The position numbers and the translations under genes were made by a program. From assembly GCF_000485595.1 (NCBI RefSeq), contig NW_014578222.1, positions 51,376-93,253 of the forward strand: a stretch of DNA of 41,878 nt. Direction: 5' to 3'. The notes beneath the pieces are model-generated. The model was not told the DNA's origin. It was given only the letters and a program-made list of their open reading frames with translations, and searched no databases. Of this stretch, positions 33,089-41,878 are shown piece after piece. Numbering within the stretch: the stretch's first letter is position 1; the number at the start of each line of letters is the position of its first letter. Source of the DNA: Priapulus caudatus (lineage: Eukaryota; Priapulida; Priapulimorpha; Priapulimorphida; Priapulidae).

Positions 33089-33248
33089 CTGAGAAAACAA
33101 TACACCTGATGTGACAGTCTATCGTGTAAAACTGATAAACTAAAAAATATATATATACTAAGTAATGTTGCTAGTGAGATGTTACGAAATACAGGGAATT
33201 TTAGGAGTACAGATTCCCGAAAATTTTCCAATGTTTTTCTTTAAAATA

Positions 33249-34285
33249 TTAGTTTGTCCAATATCACTGCTAGTTACTAAAAAATGTCGAATTGAAATCC
33301 GTAAATCTGGTAATCTGGCGCCAACGCTAAATTGCTTGCCAAGCAATATAGCCTCGATTTCGGTTCGGTGACGTCACATGTTGCTACGGGTGTTTAGCAG
33401 AGAATTGTTTGTCCCGGGATGCTTATAACGACTAATGAGCTAGTAGAATGTATCTCTGGGTGTATTCTCGGTATTGGTCGAGGCACAAGTAAATAACCGT
33501 GGGTACTAATGAACGGGTACCCACATGTCTTCAATTTCGAACACAAGTTCCCATTCGTTTGACCAATATACGTAAATGCGCGTAGTGCCGTCTGCTTTCC
33601 ATGTTTAGTCTGTGGCCGTGGTTAGTCCGCGATCCCCCCATAGTGTTGGCCCCAAACCCAGCCTACTTCATTATCACGAGCGCCCGTGATTCGTACGTGG
33701 ATTTTACTTTCATTACAATCAGAGCTAGCGTAGGGCCTACTGTTACGTATACAGTTACGGCACTGTACTATCGGTAGCGTGCCAGCTGAGCGGCAGCGAG
33801 CGGCAGCGTGCCAGCAACAAGAGCTTGCAATAGCTGGTATTGCAACGGTAATAGCTGGAGATGATCTCCCAGTGCGCAGAGATACTGCATGAACGTAATA
33901 AACACGGACGCTCGTGATAAGGTAAAATGACATAGTAAGGGTATAACGTTTTATCTGGGCTGTCCGTTTATAGATAGTCCGTGGGTGTCAGTTTTCGTTC
34001 GTGTGTTCTGCACCATTTACGTGTTTCCCATTTCATAGTGTAATAAACCACCACAATTAAGACCACAATCAACCCAATCCACAATTAAGACCACAATTAA
34101 GGATCGAAATCACTGATGATAGCATTGCGTACGGCAGAGTATGCGTGCGAAAATGTCCGGTGCACTATAAATCTTATTCACACCCGCTTCGCGGCAGCTT
34201 TTTGAAAGTGTGGCCAACCGATTTTTGGACTGCAGATTTCAATTCGACATTTCTTAGTAACTAGCAGTGATATTGGACAAACTAA
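33249..34285. mobile_element. MITE-like element with about 52-bp inverted ends and TA duplication
   Basis: Left end TTAGTTTGTCCAATATCAC... (33249) and its reverse complement at 34234-34285 match over about 50 bp with one or two differences. TA borders both sides (33247-33248 and 34286-34287), as in Tc1/mariner-type elements. The interior has an unrecognised minus-strand frame (33622-33933) and promoter/poly(A)-like sequence (AATAAA about 33898 and 34043), but no transposase. Confidence 0.6.
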
Positions 34286-34369
34286 TACGCGTTTGGCTAT
34301 AAGGTAATGTACTTATTAACTACACAAGAGGCCAGTTAAAATTACATAATCAATGGACCTATTATGCCT

Positions 34370-34495
34370 TTAAGCAGAAACGCAGTTGTAAAACAAACCA
34401 TTTTCAAATGTCGCTTTCCTTTTTTTTGAGAGCGAGACGAAAAGAATAATTATTATTTGCACGCCACGAAAACGTGTTTCTATACACGTACGCTT
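34370..34495 (+). repeat. Interspersed repeat, left part (copy 1)
   Basis: It matches 36500-36650 (AAGCAGAAACGCA..., GAGCGAGACGAAAAGAATTA, AACGTGTTTCTATACA). In copy 1 it is split from its right part by a 760-bp foldback insertion; the right part resumes at 35256. Confidence 0.8.
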
Positions 34496-35255
34496 TACAC
34501 GTATACGTACACGTTATACGTATACACGTATACGTATATATGTTAGGTATATATATATACGTTATACGTGTATATATATATACGTTATACGTATATATAT
34601 ATACGCAAAAGGTACATAATAGAGAAGAGTATGCCACCGTTTTAACAGCGTTTTGCATAGTTTTCAACTTGTAAATATTCTATCAATATGTGAATAATTA
34701 TATTCAAACTTTACCTTATTTTCGTCTATGAGTCTCCCTTAATCATATGACACCAACAATTTACCTGAAAATCGTATGTGTTCTTCAAAAAAGTTCTTTG
34801 AATAGGACACGGTTTCAAACAGTTTCCACGAAGTTTCCACGAATGGCAGCATGTGTTAGGCGAAAGTTTAGTATGGGATTAGTGTTCTATTGTCTCTATC
34901 TTGTATGTTGATTACAACCTGGTGCTGCCGCCGCATATCAACTGTGGTCGAACTTTCGCCTAACACATGCTGCCATTCGTGGAAACTGTTTGAAACCGTG
35001 TCGTATTCAAAGAACTTTTTTGAAGAACACATACGATTTTCGGGTAAATTGGTGGTGTCATATGATTAAGGGAGAATCATAGACGAAAACAAGGTAAAGT
35101 TTGAATATATTTATTCACATATTGATAGAATATTTACAAGTTGAAAACTATGCAAAACGCTGTTAAAACCGTGTCATACTCTTCTCTATTATGCACTCTT
35201 GATATACGTTATACGTATATATATATATACGTATAACGTATATACGTATACGTTA
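34496..35255. mobile_element. Foldback element, 760 bp, with unoccupied site visible nearby
   Basis: The arms at about 34612-34874 and 34946-35205 are reverse complements over about 260 bp, extended outward by ATACGTATATATACG-type ends, with a loop of about 70 bp. The flanks GTACGCTT and CTTATAAATTTCGC are joined without the insert in a second copy of the host repeat at 36650, so this is an insertion; CTT appears duplicated. It has no coding capacity. The strand folds into a long hairpin. Confidence 0.75.
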
Positions 35256-35957
35256 CTTATAAATTTCGCATTTCTTTTTTCGAAACATCTCTTATCTATC
35301 TAGTCACTTGGTGAAATTACAGCGTATACGTAGTCACGCCATCCACGCACGCACGCACGCACGTATGCACGCACGTACGCACGCACACACACACACACGC
35401 ACACACATACACAAATACGCATGCACACACACATACACACACACATACACAAACATGCACACACGCACAAATACGCATGCACACACAGACACACACACAC
35501 GCACTAAGATGCATGCACACACAGACGCATCCACACACAGATGCACATACACGCACGGACGCACGCAAGAACGCACGCACCTACGCACACACACACACAT
35601 ACGTACACACACACACATACACACACGCACAAATACGCACAAATACGCATGCACACACAGACACACCCCCGCACAAAGACGCATGCAGACACAGACGCAC
35701 CCACACACAGATGCACACACACGCACGGACGCACGCAAGAACGCACGCACGCACACACACACACAGACATGCACACACACACACACACACTCACACACAC
35801 ACACGCACACACACACACACACATGCACGCACGCAAGTGCATACTCGCGCGCACGTACACACGCCTTCGAAGACACACGCACGCACGAGCACGCATGCGC
35901 AAAAGCCCTAACTTTTTCATCGGTATGAGAAGTGACGAGAAAATGAAACTAGAACGA

Positions 35958-36044
<87 letters not shown>
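35256..36044. repeat. Interspersed repeat right part, then GCAC/CA arrays
   Basis: 35256-35338 is the host repeat (TTATAAATTTCGCATTTC, CAGCGTATACGTA). 35339-35925 is GCAC/CA array with the words AATACGCATGCACACACAGAC and GCCTTCGAAGACAC (35867), also present in the arrays at 19.5-21.9 kb and 27.3-30.1 kb. 35961-36044 is almost pure CA. Low-complexity frames only. Confidence 0.9.
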
Positions 36045-36047
<3 letters not shown>

Positions 36048-36173
36048 TATAAGACACACGAAAACGAACGTGCACGCACGAGCACGCATGCCCAAAACCA
36101 ATAACTTCTTCATCGACATGAGAACAGTAGAGAAAATTAAATAAATGATTTTAGAATATACATACCAGTGTTT

Positions 36174-36245
36174 CTCTCCTGGTCTCTCCTTCTCTTCTCT
36201 TCTCTTCTTTTTTTCTTTTCCGCTCCTCTCTATTTTCTTCTCTGG
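36174..36245. repeat. Polypyrimidine TCTCTTC tract
   Basis: CT-rich run (TTCTCTTCTCTTCTC...) with no coding. Confidence 0.85.
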
Positions 36246-36499
36246 CTTTCTGGTTTTCTGATTTCAACCGTATGAGTACAAGTTGGTAACGATGTGACGT
36301 GCACTCTACGGAGAAATATCGAAATGTAACAACTATACATAGGTAAGTAAATGCTGTTATCGTAACTCTTTGTACTGTGTACGTTATCAACTTCAGATTA
36401 CTGATTGGCTTTGTTTTACGGTAAGATTACAGCCTGACGCAGTAAAATACCACGAAATGGGCGCGCTTGTATACATATGAGTCGCATGATGTGATAACG

Positions 36500-36735
36500 G
36501 GGGTTCTTAAGCAGAAACGCAAACGTTGTAAAACAAACAATGTTCAAATGTCGCTTTGCTTTTCCATTTTTCTCAGAGCGAGACGAAAAGAATTATTTGT
36601 ATTTTTAAACGTGCCATGCCGCGGAAACGTGTTTCTATACATGTAGGCTTATAAATTTCGCATTTCTTTTTGCGAAACATTTTTTATCTATCTCGCCACT
36701 CGGTAATATGACAGCGTATACGTAGCACGCACGCA
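36500..36735 (+). repeat. Interspersed repeat, uninterrupted copy 2
   Basis: It carries the left and right parts of the repeat at 34370-34495 and 35256-35338 in one piece, and is again followed by a GCAC array. Confidence 0.8.
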
Positions 36736-36910
36736 CGCACGCACGCACGCCTATTTGCACCTCCGCGCGCACGCACGCACATTCACGCATGCCTGAACGC
36801 ATGTCGGCACGCTTGCAGGCACGCACGCACAGTTGCACCTACCCACGCACGCTGGCACATTCACGCCTGCCCGAACGCATGTAGGCACGCATGCAGGCAC
36901 GCACGAACGC
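36736..36910. repeat. GCAC array with two copies of a 77-78 bp minisatellite
   Basis: The units at about 36755-36831 and 36832-36909 share TTGCACCT, CATTCACGC, GAACGCATGT, GGCACGC and GCAGGCACGCACG. Confidence 0.8.
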
Positions 36911-37380
36911 GCGCACATACAAACTCCAACACCCGCCGCGGGTACACGCACGCGCACATGCGTTTAAAAAATCATAGGGGACACGCATATACGCACACTC
37001 TATAAGCAGATCATTGCAGCTGATTTTTTAGTCGTAAATGCAGACGATGCTTGACTAGTGGTGCCCCCGGACGCCTCGTCCTTGTGCAAACCAAAGGTTT
37101 GAGTTAACATATGCAGCGACACGCTCCTCCTACTAGCAATTTAATACAAAACAGGGAATTACATATGGGAATTTACTGGGAATTTGTCTAATCTAAATTT
37201 GTGGGCAACAGTGACGGACTTGACACAGCGTTTGCTGGTAAGCATGTCATCATAGCATTGTTGAAAATGTTTGGCATTTAAAAGCGCACGAAAAACTCTA
37301 ATAAAACTTAAATAACCCTAATTACCTCAATGACTACGCCCATCGCATGCCACTCACAATGTTTACTCGGTGACGTGGCC
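36911..37380. other. Intergenic, nothing recognised
   Basis: No conserved coding and no obvious repeat. Confidence 0.5.
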
Positions 37381-37757
37381 CTCCCAAATCCCATTGCTTG
37401 ATACAAATCACGTACCTCAAACTCCTCTATGACGCCACAGTGTTGTCAAGGCACATCCATAATACAGAAACCCAATGATCCTCAATAGCCAAACGCGTAC
37501 AGCACAGGCGTCACGGCTGAAATATCGTTGGATTGAATCCCATCTGTTTTTTAATTATTTGCCTGTTTTATGTATTTTTCTGTTTATCCATTTAACTATT
37601 TTTTCCCAATTAACGCAAATATTTACATGATTTATTGATAACAATTTAATAACAACAAATATTTTTTTATAGGGATAGGGTTATGGTTAGGATCACAATG
37701 CACCATAAAACAGGAGTTTGAGGCACGTGATTTGTATCAACCAATGGGATTTGGGAG
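37381..37757. mobile_element. MITE-like element, 377 bp, with about 45-bp inverted ends
   Basis: CTCCCAAATCCCATTGCTTG... at 37381-37426 is nearly the reverse complement of 37712-37757, with two differences. There is no coding capacity, and no target duplication that I can define. Confidence 0.65.
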
Positions 37758-37817
37758 CTATGCAGGCCCTAGCTGCGTGTGTGTAACACAGCTGTATGGT
37801 GGCCTAGGACTGCCATA

Positions 37818-38165
37818 AGAAAAATAAAAATTAACAAAACAAAAATTAAATAAAATGAAAATGAAATAAAAATGGAAAAAAAATGAAAATAAAAATGAAA
37901 TGAAAATGAAAAAAAATAAAAATGAAAAAAAAATGAAATGAAAATTAAAAAAATAAAAATGAAATGAAATAAAAATAAAAAAATTAAATGAAATAAAATG
38001 AATGAAAATGAAAATGAAATAAAAATGAAAAAAAAATGAAAATGAAATGAAAATGAAATGAAAATGAAATGAAAATGAAATGAAAATGAAAAAAAGAAAA
38101 TGAAATGAAAATGAAATGAAAATGAAATGAAATGAAAATTAAAACAAAATTAAAACAAAATTGAA
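37818..38165. repeat. AAAATGAAATG-type A-rich tandem repeat
   Basis: About 350 bp of GAAAATGAAAT units with runs of A. The same unit also fills the gap between the hairpins at 38289-38310. Confidence 0.95.
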
Positions 38166-38173
38166 ATGTTTTT

Positions 38174-38438
38174 CACAGTGGCCTATCGCTGCCATAGACT
38201 GGTACCCGGTCCCACCTCTCGGCTTAGTTACTCAATGGGTATCGAGGTGGGAGTGAGTACCAGTCTATGGCAGCGATAGGCCACTGTGAAAATGAAATGA
38301 AAATGAAACAAAATTGAAATGTTTTTCCCAGTGGCCTATCGCTGCCATAGACTGGTACCCACTCCCACCTCGATACCCATCGATTAACTAAGCCGAGAGG
38401 TAGGACCGTGTACCAGTCTATCGCTGCCATAGCCCACA
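38174..38438. repeat. Two hairpin repeats with oppositely oriented loops
   Basis: 38174-38205 and 38257-38288 are perfect 32-bp inverted arms around a 51-bp loop. A second hairpin follows at 38329-38432. Its loop is the reverse complement of the first loop, and its right arm carries CGCTGCC where GGCAGCG is expected between CTAT and ATAG, a smaller nested inversion. No coding. Confidence 0.85.
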
Positions 38439-39259
38439 ATGCATCACAGTTTTAGTGACACTGACACATCCAAAATAACAGATTTTATGGCAAGGATAAG
38501 AAATGATATCTGGACTTGGAGAGGATAAGAAACGATGTCTGGAAGGAGAATCAAAATTTGAAAGAAACCTTGTGTCAGTATGTGAAGGAAGGCCTTCGAC
38601 GTGAGGAAATCCTAGACTTTGTCTCTAGAGATTTTGATGTATATGCGTGGAGCTTAAGGACACTCGATAGAAGGTTACAGTATTTCGAAATTAGCTACAC
38701 TGACCGCAACATTACCGTCGACCAGGTCGAAAGAGCAGTGAAAAAAGAATTGGAGGGCCCGGGGAAACTACTTGGGTATAGAGCTTTACACAAGAAAATA
38801 AGGCAGGTACACGACTTGCTCGTACCACGGGATCTAGTACACGCCGTGATGTACGACGTGGACCCAGAAGCTCTGGAGGAGAGGGCTCCTCAATTCAAGA
38901 AGAAGAAAACTAAAGGCCACTTCACAACTCGTGGCACAAACTGGGTGCATTCCCTTGACGGCCACGACAAGTTGATGGGGTACCAAAATAGTACATTCCC
39001 AGTTGCTGTTTATGGCTGCATTGATACATGCAGTAGGAAAATGCTGTGGGCCACTAATCCAAACGGTTTGGATCACTATTCTGTCGAAGAAACGCATGCA
39101 TTGTAGCCATGACTCCGGTTTCGGTGCCTTTGTCAAGCCTCAGCCTGCTCGCAATCTTTCTTGTCTTGAATAAGTACTCAAGATAAAATCGCCCAATAAC
39201 ATCATAATGACATAGATCCAATGGAAACCGTAATCTATGGCCCATCAACTGCAAATCAG

Positions 39260-40294
39260 GTGAGAATTTGAAATTAATTGTTGTTTCTGTTTTGGGCTTT
39301 TATAAAGTTCACAGAAAAATCTCAGGAAAAAAAACAAGTTAATTATAGTTATATTATATGTGGGATGCTGCATTCAAACAATCACTCACAACATGTGCAG
39401 CCCATGTACAGTGTATGGTGAATGACATTTTTGTTCTGGTTTATCAGAAATGAGGAGGTTAAAACATTACATATACATGTATTGCTCTGGATCATCATGT
39501 TCAAATTGCAGAATACCCCACCACGTGAAGCTAACCCTCTGCAGCAAGTGGTACATGTCAGAACTATTGGTATATCTGTCTCTGTCTGTCTTTCATAGAA
39601 CAAAGCAACATGTATATTCATGCCAATGCGACAACGTGTTCCAAAAAAGAGAGAAGTCTGGGGGTGAGCACGACTTCATCTCTGTCCATAGTAGAACGAA
39701 GCAACACAGTAACAAGTAATCACGTCAACACAACAACGCGTCAACGCACTTCAAAAAAGAGAGAAGTCTGTGGGTGAGAGTCTCCATATAAAGACTAATG
39801 CGTTGACATGATGGCGTTTACACCTATCTGCACCTAACATACTTGAGTGGGGGTGAGGGGGGGGGGTATTCTGCAATCTAGCCCATGTTCATGCTGTCTC
39901 ATTCGGCACTGATAAGGCACTGTATCACCGCATGGTTATTTTTTTCATAAAACAAAAGCATTTTATCAGTTATGTATAATGAAGAGTGAGCTTCATCCTG
40001 ACAGTTGACTTGATAACAAAACAGTAGGTAATGTTAAAGGGGGAGGCATGATACAGTAGCAAAATTCCATCTCAAAAACGTTGTATAAAGCATACAATCG
40101 ATTAGAATATTGACCAAACATTATGCTTGCATGAATACTCTTGGGCTGGAGGGGTTAACAACTAATAGGTTTTGTTGAGAGTTTACTGTAGTAGTTAACT
40201 CAGGTTGAGAGTTAACTCGGGTTAACTCTCTCAATTCAATAAATCCTTTGGTTTGAAATCCTTGGAAATGAACATTATGTTTTACTTATTGCAG
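39260..40294 (+). other. Intron 1 of the DDE gene
   Basis: GT at 39260 and AG at 40293-40294. Two copies of a CAAAAAAGAGAGAAGTCTG-containing repeat lie at about 39642-39661 and 39752-39771, and a G-run at 39850-39866. No gene. Confidence 0.65.
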
Positions 40295-40425
40295 ATTGAA
40301 AGGTGGTGGAGAGAACTTCATGAAAGGCTTGAGAAATTCTTCAAGTTTCCTCTGAATCGGCTTAAAGATGAAGGGCATTATGATTCAAAAGATGAAACTC
40401 ATAGGTTGTTTTAAAATATTGTTAA

Positions 40426-40935
40426 AGGGATCTTTTACTCTAGGTTCTAGGGTTATCATCAGTTAATTTAGGTTAAAATTACGCTACATAAAAAGTTTCA
40501 TGGTTCAATCACCATTAGAAATATTTTTTATAAAATTAGAATTAGACCGAAGGTGTTTCTTTTTTATTAATTTAAAAGCAAAAGGATTTGTAATATCTTA
40601 TAAACGACATATATATAGTTTCAGTTATATTATGGATAAATTTGTCCTAAAATGAACATTGTTCGGTTAAATAGCATTTAGGTATAAATATAATTGCACC
40701 TTTGTGATTAGCCCTCGGTCTGTAACATGCAAAATTTATTTTGAAATGCGCAACATTTTCAGGGTGGCAGCACTGTCGCGGGTGTCAATGGCGTCGTTCA
40801 AATTTCGTAGCGTTGATGTATAATTAATTATAACAATTAAATTAGGTATCTGGTAACAAGTCTGTGTGGGTATAGATGATTTGTTATACAGTAAGTACAG
40901 TTGTATGCAGTAAAATCCTAGAGTCTAGTATCCCT
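40426..40935. mobile_element. MITE-like element, 510 bp, with TTAA duplication, in intron 2
   Basis: TTAA (40422-40425) is followed by AGGGATCTTTTACTCTAGG. The other end, read in reverse, is TTAA (40936-40939) then AGGGATACTAGACTCTAGG. The TTAA duplication and short inverted ends fit a Kolobok- or piggyBac-type MITE. No coding capacity. Confidence 0.65.
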
Positions 40936-41878
40936 TTAATTTTATTTCCCTGTCTGCATTTTTGACCTAGTCTCCAGACCTACCCCTTTATATATGTATG
41001 GACTTTTTGTTAGTGGGTCTCTTTCTTCAGTTGGCATTTTTTTTTAAGATGAAAGAGCAGCCTACAGTATATAACCAGTTTAACAACAGTCATAACCTTA
41101 ACCATGAAGAAAAAACAGCTCCCAGAGCCCCCCTGGTCCCTTGCGACAGCACTGTAACAATAAATTTGCAAATTTATGATTTTGTGTTTTCAGGCTGCTA
41201 CTGGCTTATGTGATGATTCCCATTATGCAGAAAGAAATAGATACTTTCATTGGTGTTATTTGGAATGCCCATAGGATCCGTGAGCAGCATAATACCTATC
41301 TTCCTGATGGGGTTCCCAACCACATTTACAATTTTCCAGAGAAGTATGGGCTGGAAGAATGTGGTAAGATAACAATATTATTACAATAAGTTGTGGTTCA
41401 GTTTTATCGTTGGTTTGCTTTTTTGTTATTTTCCGTTTTAACATATGCTTATGTATGATAATAAATAAAATACAATGGAAATAAAAACTGAATCATAGAT
41501 AAAATTGAACCATAATTTATACACATGGACTAATTAATATGTGAAACATTTGGTATTATGCTGCTCACGGATCCTATGGGCATTCCAAATAACACCAATG
41601 AAAGTATCTATTTCTTTCTGCATAATGGGAATCATCACATAAGCCAGTAGCAGCCTGAAAACACAAAATCATAAATTTGCAAATTTATTGTTACAGTGCT
41701 GTCGCAAGGGACCAGGGGGGCTCTGGGAGCTGTTTTTTCTTCATGGTTCTCTTTCATCTTAAAAAAAAATGCCAACTGAAGAAAGAGACCCACTAACAAA
41801 AAGTCCATACATATATAAAGGGGTAGGTCTGGAGACTAGGTCAAAAATGCAGACAGGGAAATAAAATTAAAGGGATAC
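40929..41878. repeat. Inverted duplication covering the last DDE exon; window ends inside it
   Basis: The arm 40929-41296 is repeated as its reverse complement at 41552-41878, almost without change except that about 43 bp (around 41061-41103) are missing from the right arm. The arms include most of the exon beginning 41194. The spacer 41297-41551 holds the exon end and AT-rich sequence. This is either a real palindrome or a fold-back assembly artefact at a contig end. Confidence 0.85.

Larger units (their letters stand above)
38487..41363 (+). pseudogene. DDE integrase-core (IS3EU/Ginger-type) protein gene, disrupted
   Basis: Exons: 38487-39259, 40295-40404 and 41194-41363, all with good splice sites in matching phases; it continues beyond. 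The N-terminal helix-turn-helix-like part (LRREEILDFVSRDFDVYAWSL) is followed by the catalytic core: first Asp in SLDGHDKL, second Asp in RLDKGTETG, Glu in ANQ/IERWW. The RLDKGTETG block lies on the minus strand: 39075-39214 is inverted between TTGGATC (39068-39074) and GATCCAA (39215-39221); length and outer frame are kept, so one inversion explains it. A 29-bp tandem duplication (38493-38521 and 38522-38550) after ATG 38487 shifts the frame. This family is transposase-derived and multicopy in many animals; whether this copy was a host gene or part of a transposon is open. The exact superfamily name is from memory. Confidence 0.8.

Noticed and set aside
33622-33933. Minus-strand 103-codon frame inside the TA-flanked element
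   Set aside because: No recognisable transposase or other domain; probably chance.
1-41878. tRNA, rRNA or other structured RNA genes
   Set aside because: No cloverleaf, box A/B pair or rRNA-like stretch was recognised by eye; a covariance-model search would be needed to exclude small ones.

Overview
This is eukaryotic DNA from an invertebrate animal, most likely marine. The evidence is spliced genes with GT-AG introns, AATAAA poly(A) signals, dense CA/GCAC microsatellites, LTR retrotransposons, several MITE-like elements, and gene families typical of invertebrates (cGAS-like/Mab21 nucleotidyltransferase with ankyrin repeats, DUF4806, IS3EU/Ginger-type DDE protein). I cannot fix the phylum. 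The odd length, a 25-base N gap at 25595-25619 and a fold-back at the right edge suggest a whole contig from noisy long reads.

Left part (1-4188): no convincing gene; LTR-like debris and microsatellites. 4189-15752: a putative very large TTAA-flanked element with 21-bp terminal inverted repeats. It carries a spliced DUF4806-domain gene (exons about 6997-10363), two clusters of AACGTT-palindromic repeats, a 756-bp MITE, and a nested Ty3/gypsy element (10868-15434, 5-bp duplication GTTTT) whose 5' LTR is deleted into gag and whose pol is broken.

Middle part (15753-33200): an innate-immune type locus on the minus strand. The main exon (17789-19525) encodes three ankyrin repeats plus a cGAS-like (Mab21) nucleotidyltransferase with an intact-looking catalytic triad. 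Its native last codons were separated from it by an inserted promoter-bearing repeat, and a second 3'-end fragment of a paralogue lies at 15934-16023. Upstream on the minus strand come two copies of one block: CA-rich higher-order array, LTR, gag start, 24-bp satellite, ankyrin N-terminal exon, upstream sequence. The copies lie at about 19527-26550 and 27290-33230. The satellite has about 110 units in one and 5 in the other, and indels between the copies look like unpolished sequence. The copy-B N-terminal exon has a plausible start codon (32635) and a 5' UTR exon.

Right part (33200-41878): MITEs, a 760-bp foldback insertion whose unoccupied site is visible in a second copy of the flank, more CA/GCAC arrays, and a spliced DDE (integrase-core) transposase-type gene. 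That gene is disabled by a 29-bp tandem duplication just after its ATG and by a 140-bp inversion of its catalytic core between 7-bp inverted repeats. The window ends inside a near-perfect inverted duplication.
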